A DNA stretch of 64,000 nucleotides. It comes from Panacagrimonas sp046594215. Lineage in GTDB: Bacteria > Pseudomonadota > Gammaproteobacteria > Nevskiales > Nevskiaceae. Every line of letters begins with the position of its first letter. Position 1 is the stretch's first letter. Location of the stretch: the NCBI GenBank assembly GCA_046594215.1, contig JBKJPX010000007.1:139167-203166 (forward strand), in the 5' to 3' direction. The translations under genes and the position numbers were made by a program. Positions 9,248-19,700 of this stretch are shown piece after piece. The notes below the pieces were generated by a model. The model had not been told where the DNA came from and did not search any database. It saw only the letters and a list, made by a program, of their open reading frames with translations.

Positions 9248-9271
9248 CTCCCCCCGCTCCGGCGGGGGGAG
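9248..9271 (+). terminator. Intrinsic-terminator-like hairpin after the RRM gene
   Basis: A perfect 10-bp GC-rich stem (9248-9257 with 9262-9271) closes a TCCG tetraloop. It is followed by TCGTTT, a weak T-run. It lies 27 bases past the RRM stop codon and before the POT transporter gene on the same strand. Confidence 0.65.
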
Positions 9272-9350
9272 TCGTTTGGGGCGCAGGATTTGCGCGGCCG
9301 GCCGCCTACCGCGATGCTCGAACCTTCGCCCCCGTTCCGATCCGGCCCCT

Positions 9351-11168
9351 GTGACGTCCGCTCTCACCGCCACCGGTCTCGCCGGTTCCCAGGACTTCCT
9401 CGGACATCCGAAGGGCGTCTACGTCTGCTTCTTCACGGAGATGTGGGAGCGCTTCTCCTTCTACGGCATGAAGGCGCTGCTGCTGCTGTATCTGATCCAG
9501 CACCACAAGTTCGGCGACAAGACGGGCCTCAACGTGCTCGGCGCCTACGGCGGGCTCGTGTACTGCCTGCCCGTGATCGGGGGGCTGCTGGCGGACCGTT
9601 GGCTGGGCACGCGCAAGGCCGTTGTGTTCGGCGGCCTGCTGCTCGTGTGCGGGCACTTCGGCATGGCTTTCGAGGGCGCCACCGCCACCGTGAGCAGCGG
9701 CGTGGTGACGCGCGACGAAGGCGCGCTGCGCGTGTTCTACCTGTCGCTCGCGCTGATCATCACGGGCGTGGGCTTCCTGAAGCCCAACATCTCCACGATC
9801 GTGGGCAAGCTCTACGCGCCCGGGGATCCGCGGCGCGATGCCGGCTTCAGCCTGTTCTACGCCGGCATCAACCTTGGCGCGCTGTTCGCCTCCATCGTCT
9901 GCGGGTATCTCGGCCAGACGCTGGGCTGGCGCTACGGCTTCGGCGCGGCTGGCATCGGCATGCTCATGGGCCTCGTGCAGTTCATGTGGGGGCAGAAGTA
10001 CCTGCACGGTTACGCCGACCCGCCGGATGCCGCGAAGCTGTCGGAGCGGGTGATGGGCGTGTCGCGCGAGATCGCGATCTACATCGGCGCCGTGCTCGGA
10101 TTGTTGCCGGTGGCGGGCCTGATGTGGGCGGTGGCCAACGGCGCGTTCACCGTGGGCGAGCATCTGAGTCTCGCGCTGATGCTGATGATCGTGATGATGC
10201 TGATCGTGCTCGTCTGGTTCACCTGGTTCGTGGTCGTGCGATGCACGCGTGAGCAGCGCCATCAGATGGTCTCGCTGATGGTCCTGATCATGGCTTGCCT
10301 CGTCTTCTTCACGATGTACGAGCAAACCTACGGCTCGTGGGTGACCTTCACCGATCGCCTGCTGACCAAGGACATCGTGCCCTCGATGGTGCAGGCAACG
10401 CCCGAGATCGCCTGGACCGGGAGCCTGTGGGCCAACTTTGTCCTGTTCGTCTCGACCACGCCCTGGTCGATCCTGTCGCTGCTGCTCGCCCCGGCCTCCT
10501 TCATGCTGGCCGCGACCTTGTCCGACCGAAAGGTGGACTCGCGCGCGCCGCAGGTCCTGTTCGCGTCGGCGGTCACGGTGATGCTCGCGTTCCTGGTGCG
10601 CGATTCCCTCGTGTTGCCGCAGACGGCGGGTTCGCTGACGTATCTCGGCGCCCTGTTCGTCGTGCTCCTCGCGCCGACGTTCTCCGCGCTCTGGGGCTGG
10701 CTGGACCGGCGCGGTCTGGATCCCTCAAAGCCCGTGAAGTCGGCCGCGGGCCTCGCGTTCGGCGGCCTCGCCTTCATTCCCCTGATCATGGCCGCGAACC
10801 AGGCGGGCACCAGCGGCGGCATGGCGAGCGTGTGGTGGCTGGTGCTGGCCTACTTCGTTCTCGAGGTGGGTGAGATGAGTATCTCGCCGATCGGCCTTTC
10901 AGCGGTCACGCAGCTCTCGGTGAGCAGCGTGGTCAGCCTGATGATGGGCACGTGGTTCCTCGCGACGGCGTTCTCGGAAACCCTGGCCGCCCTGTTCGGC
11001 ACCTTGGCCGCCATCGAGGTGCCCGAAGGCGAAACGATGAACATCGCGGAAGCGGCGGCGAAGTACGCCGACCTCTTCGGGTTGCTGATGTGGATCGGCT
11101 TGGGCTGCGGGGCGGTGCTGTTGCTGCTGTCGCCGCTGATACGGCGCGGCATGCACGGCGTGCGCTAG
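9351..11168 (+). CDS. POT/PTR2 family proton-dependent oligopeptide transporter
   Basis: Inner-membrane symporter that imports di- and tripeptides with protons. The 605-aa protein shows many hydrophobic helices and the family signature at its start: FFTEMWERFSFYGMKALL, which contains the ExxERFxYYG motif, followed by GGLLADRWLG and later GFLKPNISTIVGKLY and FSLFYAGINLGALF. The frame is open from ATG 9276. I prefer GTG 9351 (VTSALTATG..), because the 25 residues before it are Arg/Pro-rich and unlike a POT N-terminus. No clear ribosome site supports either start. Together with two secreted peptidases nearby it suggests growth on peptides. The gene converges on the trypsin-like protease and the two share a CTAG tetranucleotide as stop codons. 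Confidence 0.9.
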   Translation: MTSALTATGLAGSQDFLGHPKGVYVCFFTEMWERFSFYGMKALLLLYLIQHHKFGDKTGLNVLGAYGGLVYCLPVIGGLLADRWLGTRKAVVFGGLLLVCGHFGMAFEGATATVSSGVVTRDEGALRVFYLSLALIITGVGFLKPNISTIVGKLYAPGDPRRDAGFSLFYAGINLGALFASIVCGYLGQTLGWRYGFGAAGIGMLMGLVQFMWGQKYLHGYADPPDAAKLSERVMGVSREIAIYIGAVLGLLPVAGLMWAVANGAFTVGEHLSLALMLMIVMMLIVLVWFTWFVVVRCTREQRHQMVSLMVLIMACLVFFTMYEQTYGSWVTFTDRLLTKDIVPSMVQATPEIAWTGSLWANFVLFVSTTPWSILSLLLAPASFMLAATLSDRKVDSRAPQVLFASAVTVMLAFLVRDSLVLPQTAGSLTYLGALFVVLLAPTFSALWGWLDRRGLDPSKPVKSAAGLAFGGLAFIPLIMAANQAGTSGGMASVWWLVLAYFVLEVGEMSISPIGLSAVTQLSVSSVVSLMMGTWFLATAFSETLAALFGTLAAIEVPEGETMNIAEAAAKYADLFGLLMWIGLGCGAVLLLLSPLIRRGMHGVR

Positions 11169-12631
11169 GCCAAAGGTCTCCGCTTCACGCGGCGCGCAAG
11201 CCCCACGAGTAGCAGCGCAAGACCGCCGCCGAATGCACCGCCTCCGCCGCCTCCGCCACCGCCTCCGCCGGAAGACGACCCGCCGCCGGTGACCACGCCA
11301 CCGCCGCCCGTGCTGCCGCCCCCGGTGGTGCTCGTCTGGTTCTTCCCGGCCACGGTGGTCGAGCCGTTGCCACTCGGATTGAGGTAGGTGTCGAGGCCCG
11401 CGCTCCAGGCCACGTGCAGGCGACCGTAGTAGTCCGGGCCATTCGACGCCGGCGTCAGCAGGCTGCCGCAGGTCGCGCCCCCGCCTGACAGCACGCCGAC
11501 CACGCGCTTGTTCTCGTTCCAAAGCCCGCTGCCGGACGAACCGGGTTCGGTCACGCCCGCTGACCAGAACACCGCGAAGGCATCGACCGTGGATGCGCCG
11601 GCCAGGTTGACCGGCGTCTTGATCGCCGGCGTGCTGTAGGTGCTGATGCGTTTCTCGTCGGCATTCGGGTGATGAATGCCCTTGCCACTCTGGGGAATGG
11701 CGGTGGAACTGGCGTCGAAGCCTGCGAAGTACGCCCCATAGGACAGCGGCGGTGCGCTGTTCAGGCGGATCAGCGTGTGGTCGGAGCGTACGTGTTGGAA
11801 CAGGAGCGTGGCGCCGGTGACGGTCTTGCTGAGGCTGCCATTGGCTGCGCCACCGCAGGTCGAGGTCTGGTAGTTGAAGTACGCGATGATCGTGCTCGCA
11901 TTCACGCTGGTCACGCCGCAGTGCGTCGCCGTGAGGACATACGGACGGTCATCCTGCGTCGTGGTGTTGACGAGGTTGCCGGTGCAGGCGTCGCCGCCGA
12001 TCTGCAGCAGCACCACCGCGCGCGCCTGGTCGCGCCAGCCCGCGTCGGCCTCGCAGGCGACGTCGACGTTGCAACTGCCGGACTTGGCCTGGACCTCGTC
12101 GGCGCGCAGCGACGTAACGCCGTGCCCCAGCTCCGCGATGTGCAGGTCCACGCCCCCGCGCTGCGACTGCGGTACGCGCAGTTCGAGCAACGCTTCCTCA
12201 CCGGGCACCAGGGCCGTCCACAGCTCGCCATCGGGCGCGCGGTTGGCGGCGGTGTAGGGGCCTTGGATTACGGTGCCGGCGACGTCCGAGATCGTGAGCA
12301 CGGCATCGGGCGGAAGATCGAACCGATCGAAATGCGCGATCAGCAGGCGCGCGCCCCCCGAATTGAGCCGCGTGCGCCACACGGCAGTGTCGCCCTCGTC
12401 GGTCCAGGCGCCGTCGCTGAGGCCTAGCGGGAACGGCACCGGGATCGCAAATCGCACAGGACCGTTCGGAGCCTGCACCGGCAGCGCCGCGCGCGCGCGT
12501 TCGAGGTCGGCCAGGGGCAGCACGTGCAGCGGCACGGCATCGAGTTCACGCGAGCCCAGCGCGGCGGCGGACACCGAGGCCGTCGAGAGGAGGGCCAGCA
12601 GGCACAGGGAAAGGACGCCGGTTCGCAACAT
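11165..12631 (-). CDS. Secreted trypsin-like serine protease with a C-terminal GlyGly-type sorting tail
   Basis: Exported protease resembling lysyl endopeptidases. The 488-aa protein has a signal peptide (MLRTGVLSLCLLALLSTASVS), an N-terminal prodomain (about 30-180), then a trypsin-fold domain with H237 in TATHCG, D284 in SDHTLIRL and S366 in EPGSSGSGLW. Several cysteines could form disulphides. From about 437 the chain becomes a long Gly/Ser/Thr linker and ends in GGGLALLLVGLARRVKRR, a Gly-rich stretch, short hydrophobic helix and Arg cluster. That tail resembles the C-terminal sorting signals processed by rhombosortase-like enzymes, or MYXO-CTERM-like signals, so the protein is probably surface-presented. 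I see no rhombosortase gene in the window. Trypsin-like assignment is firm; cleavage specificity and the sorting route are inference. Confidence 0.86.
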   Translation of the reverse strand: MLRTGVLSLCLLALLSTASVSAAALGSRELDAVPLHVLPLADLERARAALPVQAPNGPVRFAIPVPFPLGLSDGAWTDEGDTAVWRTRLNSGGARLLIAHFDRFDLPPDAVLTISDVAGTVIQGPYTAANRAPDGELWTALVPGEEALLELRVPQSQRGGVDLHIAELGHGVTSLRADEVQAKSGSCNVDVACEADAGWRDQARAVVLLQIGGDACTGNLVNTTTQDDRPYVLTATHCGVTSVNASTIIAYFNYQTSTCGGAANGSLSKTVTGATLLFQHVRSDHTLIRLNSAPPLSYGAYFAGFDASSTAIPQSGKGIHHPNADEKRISTYSTPAIKTPVNLAGASTVDAFAVFWSAGVTEPGSSGSGLWNENKRVVGVLSGGGATCGSLLTPASNGPDYYGRLHVAWSAGLDTYLNPSGNGSTTVAGKNQTSTTGGGSTGGGGVVTGGGSSSGGGGGGGGGGGAFGGGLALLLVGLARRVKRRPLA

Positions 12632-12830
12632 GACTCGCCTCTTGGGTCTCGCAGCGTCTGGAATATAAACGAGGCTCTACACGCGCCATCCGCCGACGAT
12701 CGGCGCGCCCATGCCGTTCAGAGTCCTCGGCTTGATCAAAGAGTTGACAGGCACGGCGGTACCGAGTCGCCGCCGTGCATTGAATTTTCCGAAGTGGAGG
12801 CGCCCGGGAGCGCCGGCGTGGAGCGGAGCG

Positions 12831-14255
12831 CTACTTCGTGAGCTGCGTGGAGCCGAGCCCGGGCGAGGGCTGGGCCGGCGCGATCCATGAGTTCGCGGAC
12901 GCAGCGGCCGGCGCCGGTACGCCGTCGCCCGACACCAGCAGGGCGTCGATCTCCTCGAGGTCGTCGCCGCCGAGCGTGCCGGCAGCGGCCTTCAGGCGCA
13001 GCACCGACAGCAGGTAGTCGTAGCGGGAACGCGCGTGGTCACGCTGCGCGCTGTACAGGGCGCTCTGCGCGTTGAGCACGTCGACCGAGGTGCGCGTTCC
13101 CACTTCCAGGCCCGTTTCGCTGGCTTCGAGCGCGGTGGAGCTCGACAGCACGGCCTGCTTCAGCGCCTTCACACGCGCCGCGCCGGACTGCACGCCGAGC
13201 CAGGCGTCACGCACGTCGCGCTCCACCGCGCGCAAGGTGCCTTCTCGCTGCGCCTCGCGCTGTTCACGCGTCGCTTGCGCCTCGTTGACGCGCGACTGCG
13301 TGACCAAGCCCGCGAAGATCGGCAGCTTCAGCTGGACGCCGTAGGTCTCGGTGTCCAGGTCGCCGGTGAAGCGTCCGCCCTTGGCGTCGGCGTCTTCGTA
13401 TTCGGCCAGCGCGCCCACCGTGGGCAGGTGACCGGCACGCGCCACGGCTACGCCCTTGCGGGCGATATCGGCCTGCAGGCGAGCGGCGATCAGCTCGAGA
13501 TTGCGGTCGCGCGCGGTGGCCAGCCAGGGATCGACGGACGCGGGCTCCGGCAGCCGCAGCGGAATCTCGTCCTGCAGGCGCGCGGTGCCGAATTCGCCCG
13601 GCCCGGTGATCTCGCGCAGCGCCTCGCGGGCCGAGGACAGCTGCTGCTCGAAGGCGATCTCCTGCGCCGTGGTCAGGTCGTAGCGCGCCTGGGCTTCCTG
13701 TACGTCGGTGATCGCGGACAGGCCGACGTCGAAGCGACGTTGCGCCTGGTCGAGCTGGCGTTCGAGCGAGGATTTCTCGGCGCGCGCGAAATGGAGATTG
13801 TCGTCGGCCGACAGGACGCCGAAGTAGATCTCGCTGGTTCGCAGCACCAGCGACTGTGCCGACGCCTGGTATTGCGCCTGGGCCAGGCTCACGCGATCGC
13901 CGGACTGGTCGTAGCGCTTGAACGCGGCCCAGTCGAACAGAGTCTGGTCGAGCGTGACCGTGAGCGCCTTCTGCGTGCCGTGGCGGTCGACGTCCACTTC
14001 CGGGCTGCCGCCGAATCCCTCCGTGCCGTCCTCGTACACCTTTTGGTAACCGTAGCCGCCGTTGACCTGCGGCAGCAGCGCGGCACGCGCCTGCGGCCGC
14101 ACTTCGATGGCTGCATCACGACCGTGGCGCGCGGCCTGGAACTGCATGTCCTGCGACAGAGCCTGCTCGTACACGCGGCGCAGGTCGTTGCCGCTGGCCA
14201 CGCTCGCGCAGGTACACAGGCTGAGCAGGATCAGCAGTCGCGGCATGACGTTCAT
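12831..14255 (-). CDS. tolC: TolC-like outer-membrane efflux channel
   Basis: Outer-membrane trimeric channel of the type I secretion/efflux family. The 474-aa protein has a signal peptide (MPRLLILLSLCTCASVAS), then NDLRRVYEQALSQD, the standard first helix of TolC proteins. Two repeats of alternating coiled-coil helices and beta segments follow, with internal repeat motifs QTLFDWAAF and LPIFAG. The C-terminus is Pro/Ala-rich. I start at ATG 14255 because AAGGG stands 5 bases upstream; an ATG at 14246 is also possible. There is no inner-membrane pump next to it, so it likely serves several systems, as E. coli TolC does. It is distinct from the NodT-type channel at 60352. It diverges from maf across a 191-bp gap. 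Confidence 0.9.
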   Translation of the reverse strand: MNVMPRLLILLSLCTCASVASGNDLRRVYEQALSQDMQFQAARHGRDAAIEVRPQARAALLPQVNGGYGYQKVYEDGTEGFGGSPEVDVDRHGTQKALTVTLDQTLFDWAAFKRYDQSGDRVSLAQAQYQASAQSLVLRTSEIYFGVLSADDNLHFARAEKSSLERQLDQAQRRFDVGLSAITDVQEAQARYDLTTAQEIAFEQQLSSAREALREITGPGEFGTARLQDEIPLRLPEPASVDPWLATARDRNLELIAARLQADIARKGVAVARAGHLPTVGALAEYEDADAKGGRFTGDLDTETYGVQLKLPIFAGLVTQSRVNEAQATREQREAQREGTLRAVERDVRDAWLGVQSGAARVKALKQAVLSSSTALEASETGLEVGTRTSVDVLNAQSALYSAQRDHARSRYDYLLSVLRLKAAAGTLGGDDLEEIDALLVSGDGVPAPAAASANSWIAPAQPSPGLGSTQLTK

Positions 14256-14446
14256 CGAAGCCCTTGTCGGTCGAGACGTTCGGTGGCGGGGCGGTGCACG
14301 GAGGCTCCGGCAGGTCGCGGGGGAAATTAGTGTACCGAGTAGTTCTGTTATTGCGATAGGCAAGCGTGGCCTGCGAGTACCATAGACCGCGCAGGCCCGG
14401 ACCGAGCAAAAACCAACAAGACCGTCGCGGCCATCCGACCAGCCCC

Positions 14447-15040
14447 ATGGACTACGACTTCTACCTCGCCTCGCGGTCCCCGCGCCGCATGCAGCTGCTG
14501 CGCGACGCCGGCTACCGTTTCGAATGCGTGCCCGCGAACCTGCCCGAACTCGTGCACAACGGCGAGTCGCCCGCGGATTTTGCCCGTCGCATGGCGCTGG
14601 ACAAGGCTGGAGCGGCGAGCGGTCTGAACGCCTGCGCGCTGGGACCGCTGCCGGTGCTCGGCGCCGACACCGACGTGTCCGTCGATGGCCAGATCCTGGG
14701 CAAGCCGAGAGACCAGCAGGACGCCGTGAACATGCTGCTGCGCCTGTCCAACCGTCGCCACGAGGTGCACACAGCGGTCGCGGTGCGCCGCGGTACGGAG
14801 CAGGCCCTGGAGGCGACCTGCACCGAGGTCGTGTTCGGCCGGATCACGCGCGCCGAGGCGGAGGCGTACTGGGACACCGGCGAACCCGTGGACAAGGCCG
14901 GCGCCTACGCGATCCAGGGCCTGGCCGGCCGCTGGGTGCGCGAGATCCGCGGCAGCTACAGCGGCGTGGTCGGGCTGCCGGTGTACGAGACCATGGCGCT
15001 GCTGCGCCGCTTCGGCGTCGAGCCCGTGATGCCGCGATGA
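14447..15040 (+). CDS. maf: Maf family nucleoside triphosphate pyrophosphatase (YhdE type)
   Basis: House-cleaning enzyme that hydrolyses dTTP, UTP or modified pyrimidine nucleotides. The 197-aa protein has the N-terminal LASRSPRRMQLL signature, GADTDVSVDGQILGKP with the metal-binding and catalytic aspartate, the RRHEVHTAV strand, and EPVDKAGAYAIQGLAG near the end. All are hallmarks of Maf. I start at ATG 14447 (MDYDFYLASRS); the frame is open upstream but that sequence is not conserved-looking. Its stop overlaps the rng start (ATGA), so the two are translationally coupled, as in the conserved maf-rng order. Confidence 0.92.
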   Translation: MDYDFYLASRSPRRMQLLRDAGYRFECVPANLPELVHNGESPADFARRMALDKAGAASGLNACALGPLPVLGADTDVSVDGQILGKPRDQQDAVNMLLRLSNRRHEVHTAVAVRRGTEQALEATCTEVVFGRITRAEAEAYWDTGEPVDKAGAYAIQGLAGRWVREIRGSYSGVVGLPVYETMALLRRFGVEPVMPR

Positions 15041-16533
15041 GTACGGAAATTCTCGTCAACATAGGGCAGCAGGAGACGCGCGTCGCGCTCGTCGAAGGCG
15101 GCGCCGCGCAGGAGATCTACCTGCAGCGCACCTCGCGCCACGGCCTCGTCGGCAACATCTACAAGGGCAGCGTGCAGCGGGTCCTGCCGGGCATGCAGGC
15201 CGCCTTCATCGAGATCGGCCTGGAACGCACGGCCTTCCTGCACGTGGCCGACATGCTCGCGCTGCCGGCTGCGAACGGACAGGCCGACGGCGAGACCACG
15301 CGCGTCGACTCGCCGCGCCAGCTCCCGCCGATCCAGACCCTGCTGCACGAAGGCCAGGACGTGCTCGTGCAGGTGCTCAAGGACCCACTGGGCAGCAAGG
15401 GCGCGCGCCTGACCACCCTGCTCTCGGTACCTTCCCGCTATCTCGTGCTGCTGCCCTACGAGCCGCACTGCGGCGCCTCGGCGCGCATCGAGGACGAGAC
15501 CGAGCGCGCGCGACTCAAGCAGGTCGTCGCGAAGATCTCGGCTGAACTCGCACCGAAGTTCGGCGTGATCGCGCGTACCGCAGCCGAAGGGCAGGACGAG
15601 GAGCGGCTGGCCGGCGATCTGCGTTTCCTGCTGCGCCTGTGGACCGCGATCAGCGAGCAGGCGCGGGTGGCCGGGCCGCGCAGCATGGTGCACGGCGACC
15701 TGCCGCTGTCGATGCGGATTCTCCGGGATCTGCTCGGCACGGACGTCGAGCGCGTGCGCATCGACAACGCCGACGAGTTCAAGCGCGTGCTGCAGTTCGC
15801 GCGCGTATTCGTGCCGGGCGCCGCCGCGCGTATCGAGCACTACGAGGGCGCCGCGCCGATCTTCGACCTGTACGGCGTCGAGGACGACATCGACCGCGCG
15901 CTCGGCCGCAAGGTGGACCTGAAGTCCGGCGGCCACCTGGTCATCGACCAGACCGAGGCCATGACCACGGTCGATGTGAACACCGGCGCCTTCACCGGTC
16001 ACCGCAATCTCGAAGAGACCATCCTCAAGACCAACCTGGAGGCGGCGCAGGCGATCGCACGTCAGCTCCGGTTGCGCAACCTCGGCGGGATCATCGTGCT
16101 GGACTTCATCGACATGCGGAATTCCGACCACCGCGTGCAGGTGATGCGCGCGCTGGAGAAGGAACTCAAGCGCGACCCGGCGCGCACGCATGTCTACGAC
16201 TTCTCTCCGCTGGGCCTGGTCGAGATGACGCGCAAGCGCTCGCGCGAATCGCTGGGCCACATCCTGTGCATGCCCTGTCCAATCTGCGATGGTCGCGGCA
16301 GCATCAAGACCGTCGAGACCCTCTGCCACGACATTGTCCGCGAGGTCAGCAGGGCGGCGCGGCAGTTCGAGGCGCGGCACTTCCTGGTGCTGGCGGCTCC
16401 GACCGTGGTCCAGCGGCTCACCGAGGACGCGGCGATGGGCCTGGCCGAGCTGGAATCCACCCTCAACCGGCCGATCCGGCTGCAGGCCGAAGGGTCCTAC
16501 CACCCCGAAAGCTTCGACGTCGTCCCGCTCTGA
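15037..16533 (+). CDS. rng: Ribonuclease G
   Basis: Endoribonuclease that matures the 5' end of 16S rRNA and cleaves some mRNAs. The 498-aa protein begins STEILVNIGQQETRVA, with an S1 domain around 40-125 (VGNIYKGSVQRVLPGMQAAFIEIG). It has the DNase I-like catalytic region with DQTEAMTTVDVNTG, and the zinc-link motif CPICDGRG near 415. Length matches RNase G rather than the much longer RNase E, which has a C-terminal scaffold. The start is fixed by the four-base overlap with maf. The yhdP gene follows on the same strand after 172 bases. Confidence 0.95.
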   Translation: MSTEILVNIGQQETRVALVEGGAAQEIYLQRTSRHGLVGNIYKGSVQRVLPGMQAAFIEIGLERTAFLHVADMLALPAANGQADGETTRVDSPRQLPPIQTLLHEGQDVLVQVLKDPLGSKGARLTTLLSVPSRYLVLLPYEPHCGASARIEDETERARLKQVVAKISAELAPKFGVIARTAAEGQDEERLAGDLRFLLRLWTAISEQARVAGPRSMVHGDLPLSMRILRDLLGTDVERVRIDNADEFKRVLQFARVFVPGAAARIEHYEGAAPIFDLYGVEDDIDRALGRKVDLKSGGHLVIDQTEAMTTVDVNTGAFTGHRNLEETILKTNLEAAQAIARQLRLRNLGGIIVLDFIDMRNSDHRVQVMRALEKELKRDPARTHVYDFSPLGLVEMTRKRSRESLGHILCMPCPICDGRGSIKTVETLCHDIVREVSRAARQFEARHFLVLAAPTVVQRLTEDAAMGLAELESTLNRPIRLQAEGSYHPESFDVVPL

Positions 16534-16705
16534 GGACCGCCGTCGCCGCGAGCCGGCTCGCGCCGGCCGCGCGTCGCGGCCATCCGTCGGGGTTCATCTC
16601 GGGTGCTTAAGCTGACCGCGCGGGCCCGCGCCCTTATTAAACTGCGTCACCCATGAAGCCCCCGTCCGCCCCACCCGCACCGACACCGCTTCGCGCTCCC
16701 TTCGC

Positions 16706-19700
16706 ATGGAGCGCGTAAGGCGTCGCTGGTGGACGTCGGCGGTCACGCTCGTGGCCCTCGTGCTCGTGGCAGGCGCGCTGCTGACCGCGACCTTCCAGCT
16801 GGTGATGCTGGTTGCGCCCGGTTTCCGCGAGGACCTTGCCGATTACGTCTCCCATGTCGCCGGTCAGCCGGTGGAGATCGGCGGCGTGAGCCTGGGCTGG
16901 CGCGGTCTCGCGCCGCGGCTGGACCTGACCGACATCACGCTCTACGGCGAGGACGAAGACTCCCCGGCGCTGTCGGCCGAACGCCTGCGCCTGGGCTTCG
17001 GGCTGGCGCGCCTGCTGAGCGGCGACACCACGCCCAACCGCGTCGAGCTGTCCGGTGTCGAGTTGTTCGCGCAGATCGACGAGGACGGAAAGTTCAGCCT
17101 GCGCGGCATCGACACCACCGGCATGCCGGCGCGCGGCACGCAGGCCTGGCTGCGCCAGCTGGGCCGATTCCAGAGCGTGCGCCTGAGCCGCTGCGAGCTG
17201 CTGCTCGACGATGCGCGCCTGCGGGGCGCCGAACCGCGGTTCCGGCTGGTGGACGCCGAGATCAGCTTCGCAGATGGTCGAGGCGAGGCGTCGGCCGAAC
17301 TCTCGCTGCCGCCCGCAATGGGTTCGAGCGTGGTGTTCGATGCCGAGATGACCGGCAACCTCGAGAAGCCCGAGACCTGGGCGGGTCGCTGGAAGGCGAA
17401 GGTCGAGGGCCTCACCGGGCTGCCCTGGCTTGACGCCGTCCTGGCCGAGGACGCGAGCGTGCATTTCCAGGGCACCGAGATGGCGCTCGACGGCGTGCTC
17501 GAACGCGGGCAGGTCGGCGCCATCAACGTGCTGCTGGACGCGGATTCGGTGGTCGGTCGCCGCGCCGCGCGCGAAGCGAGCCTCAGGGACATCAGCCTGG
17601 CCGCGAGACTCGCGCCGCAAGCGCAGGGCTGGATGCTGGATATCGGCCGCATGGAGGTTTCGGGCGCGCGTGGTGCGTGGCCGACAACGCAGGCGCGCGT
17701 CCGGTACAGCCTCGAGAACACGCAAGTTGATACGGAGGGGCAGCCGGCGCTCCCGCACCTGGAGGCCGAGGCCTCGTACCTCAACCTCGCCGACCTCGTG
17801 CCCTGGATGGGCATGCTGCCCAGCGACGGTATCGGCGCCGAGGCCGGACGCCTGCGCGGACTGTCCGGCGCGGTGCGCCGGCTGGTGCTGCGCTGGGACG
17901 GCGCGTCCGAGTCGGGCGAGCCGCGTTTCAACCTGCGCGCCGATCTCGATGAACTCGCGCTCGCCGCCGGCGCGCAGATGCCCGGCTTCGATGGCCTGTC
18001 GGGCGAATTCTCCGCGTCCGAGAACAGCGGTCGGCTGCGCCTGCGCGACATGCCATTCGCGCTTCACTTCGCCAAGGTCTTCACCCGGCCGGTGTCGTTC
18101 GAGAGCGTGTCCGGCGAGCTGGCCTGGACGCGCACGGGCGAGGGCTGGGACATGCAGCTTCCCAAGTTCGGCTGGCAGCTCGACGGCAGTCGCGGCGAAG
18201 GCGCGCTGGAACTATTCGTGCCGCGCGGCAGCGAGGGTTCGCCACGCATCAAGCTCGACGCGCGTTTCTCCGCCACCGATGTGACGCGCCTGAAGGCCTA
18301 CATGCCCGCGTTCTGGCCGGACAACCTGCGCGACTGGCTGCAACGCGCGATCGTGTCGGGCCGCGCGCCGGCCGCGCGCCTGCGCATCGAGGGTGATCTT
18401 TCCGATTTCCCGTTCGTGGAAAGGCCCGGCCTGTTCGCGCTGGACATCGACGCGGCGGATGCCACGCTCGCATTCGCGCCCGACTGGCCGGCGGTGGAGA
18501 AGCTGGCGGCCCACCTGGAATTTCGCGGCAACAGCCTGGCCATCCGCGGCGAGTCCGGCTCGGTGACCGGCACGCGCGTCGAGCACGTCGAGGCGCTGAT
18601 TCCGGACCTGCACGAGCCGCAACTGAGCATCACCGGCGAGGTGCAGGGCGATGCCGCGCGCTTCTACGATTTCCTGCGCGCCTCGCCGCTGGCGCCCAAG
18701 CTCGCCGGACTGCTGACGCGCACGACCGCGAGCGGCGATTCGGTGGTGCGCGTCGACCTCGACATCCCGCTCAAGCACGCGCACGACGCCGAGGTCGCCG
18801 GCGAGATCCAGTTGCGCGGGCTGCGCCTGGACGTGAACGGCCTGCCCGAACCGGCGCTCGACGTGCGCGGCGAGATGAGCTTCGACAATCACACGGTCAG
18901 CGCCGAGGCCCTCACCGGCCAGCTGTTCGGCTCGACCGTGACTGCCAAGCTGCACCAGGACGACGACGGCGTGCTGCGCCTGCGCGGCGGCTTCGAGTTC
19001 GTGCCCAGCGCCACGGGCGACGGCGTCAGCCGCCTGCTGCCGGTGTTCCTGCGCAAGGGCATGGAAGGTCGCAGCCAGTGGCATGCAGTGCTCGCGCTCA
19101 GCGGCGCCGACGCCGGGCGCGTGCACCTGAGCTCAAACTTGCAGGGCCTCACGGTGAAGCTGCCGCAGCCGATGCAGAAGCCGCCCGACGTCGCCTGGCC
19201 GACCACGGTGGACCTGGCTTCGGAGCGCGCTTTCCCACTGCGCGTCGCGGTCGAGGTGCAGGACCGCCTGGGAGCCGATCTCGCATTCACGCATGACGGT
19301 ACGGGCACCAGGTACCTGCAGCGGGGGCGCATCCGCGTCGGCGCAGGTGCCAGCCCGCATGCGGGCGAGGACGGCCTCTTTATCGCCGGCACCGTCCCCG
19401 ACCTCGAGCCGATCAGCTGGGTCGCTGCCGTCAACGACGGTGCGCGCGTCGACCCGGGGGACGCGGCGACACAGCCTGCGCCCGTGCCGGCGCTGAGCGC
19501 CGACCTCAATGTCGGGATCCTGTGGCTGGGCGCGCAGCGCGTCGAAGGCGTGCGCCTGGTGCAGCAGCCGGCGCCCGGTGGATGGTCCACGCGCGTGACC
19601 GGCAACGGCGCGCAGGGCGAGCTGGGCTTTCGCAACGGCGCCGACGGCGGCGCGCTGACCGGTCGCTTCCAGCGCCTGCAGTTCGCGCCGCGGCGCATGA

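Noticed and set aside
12740..12780. TTGACA on the plus strand upstream of tolC 3' end, as a promoter
   Set aside because: No -10 hexamer at 16-18 bases, and no plus-strand gene follows; both nearby genes are on the minus strand.
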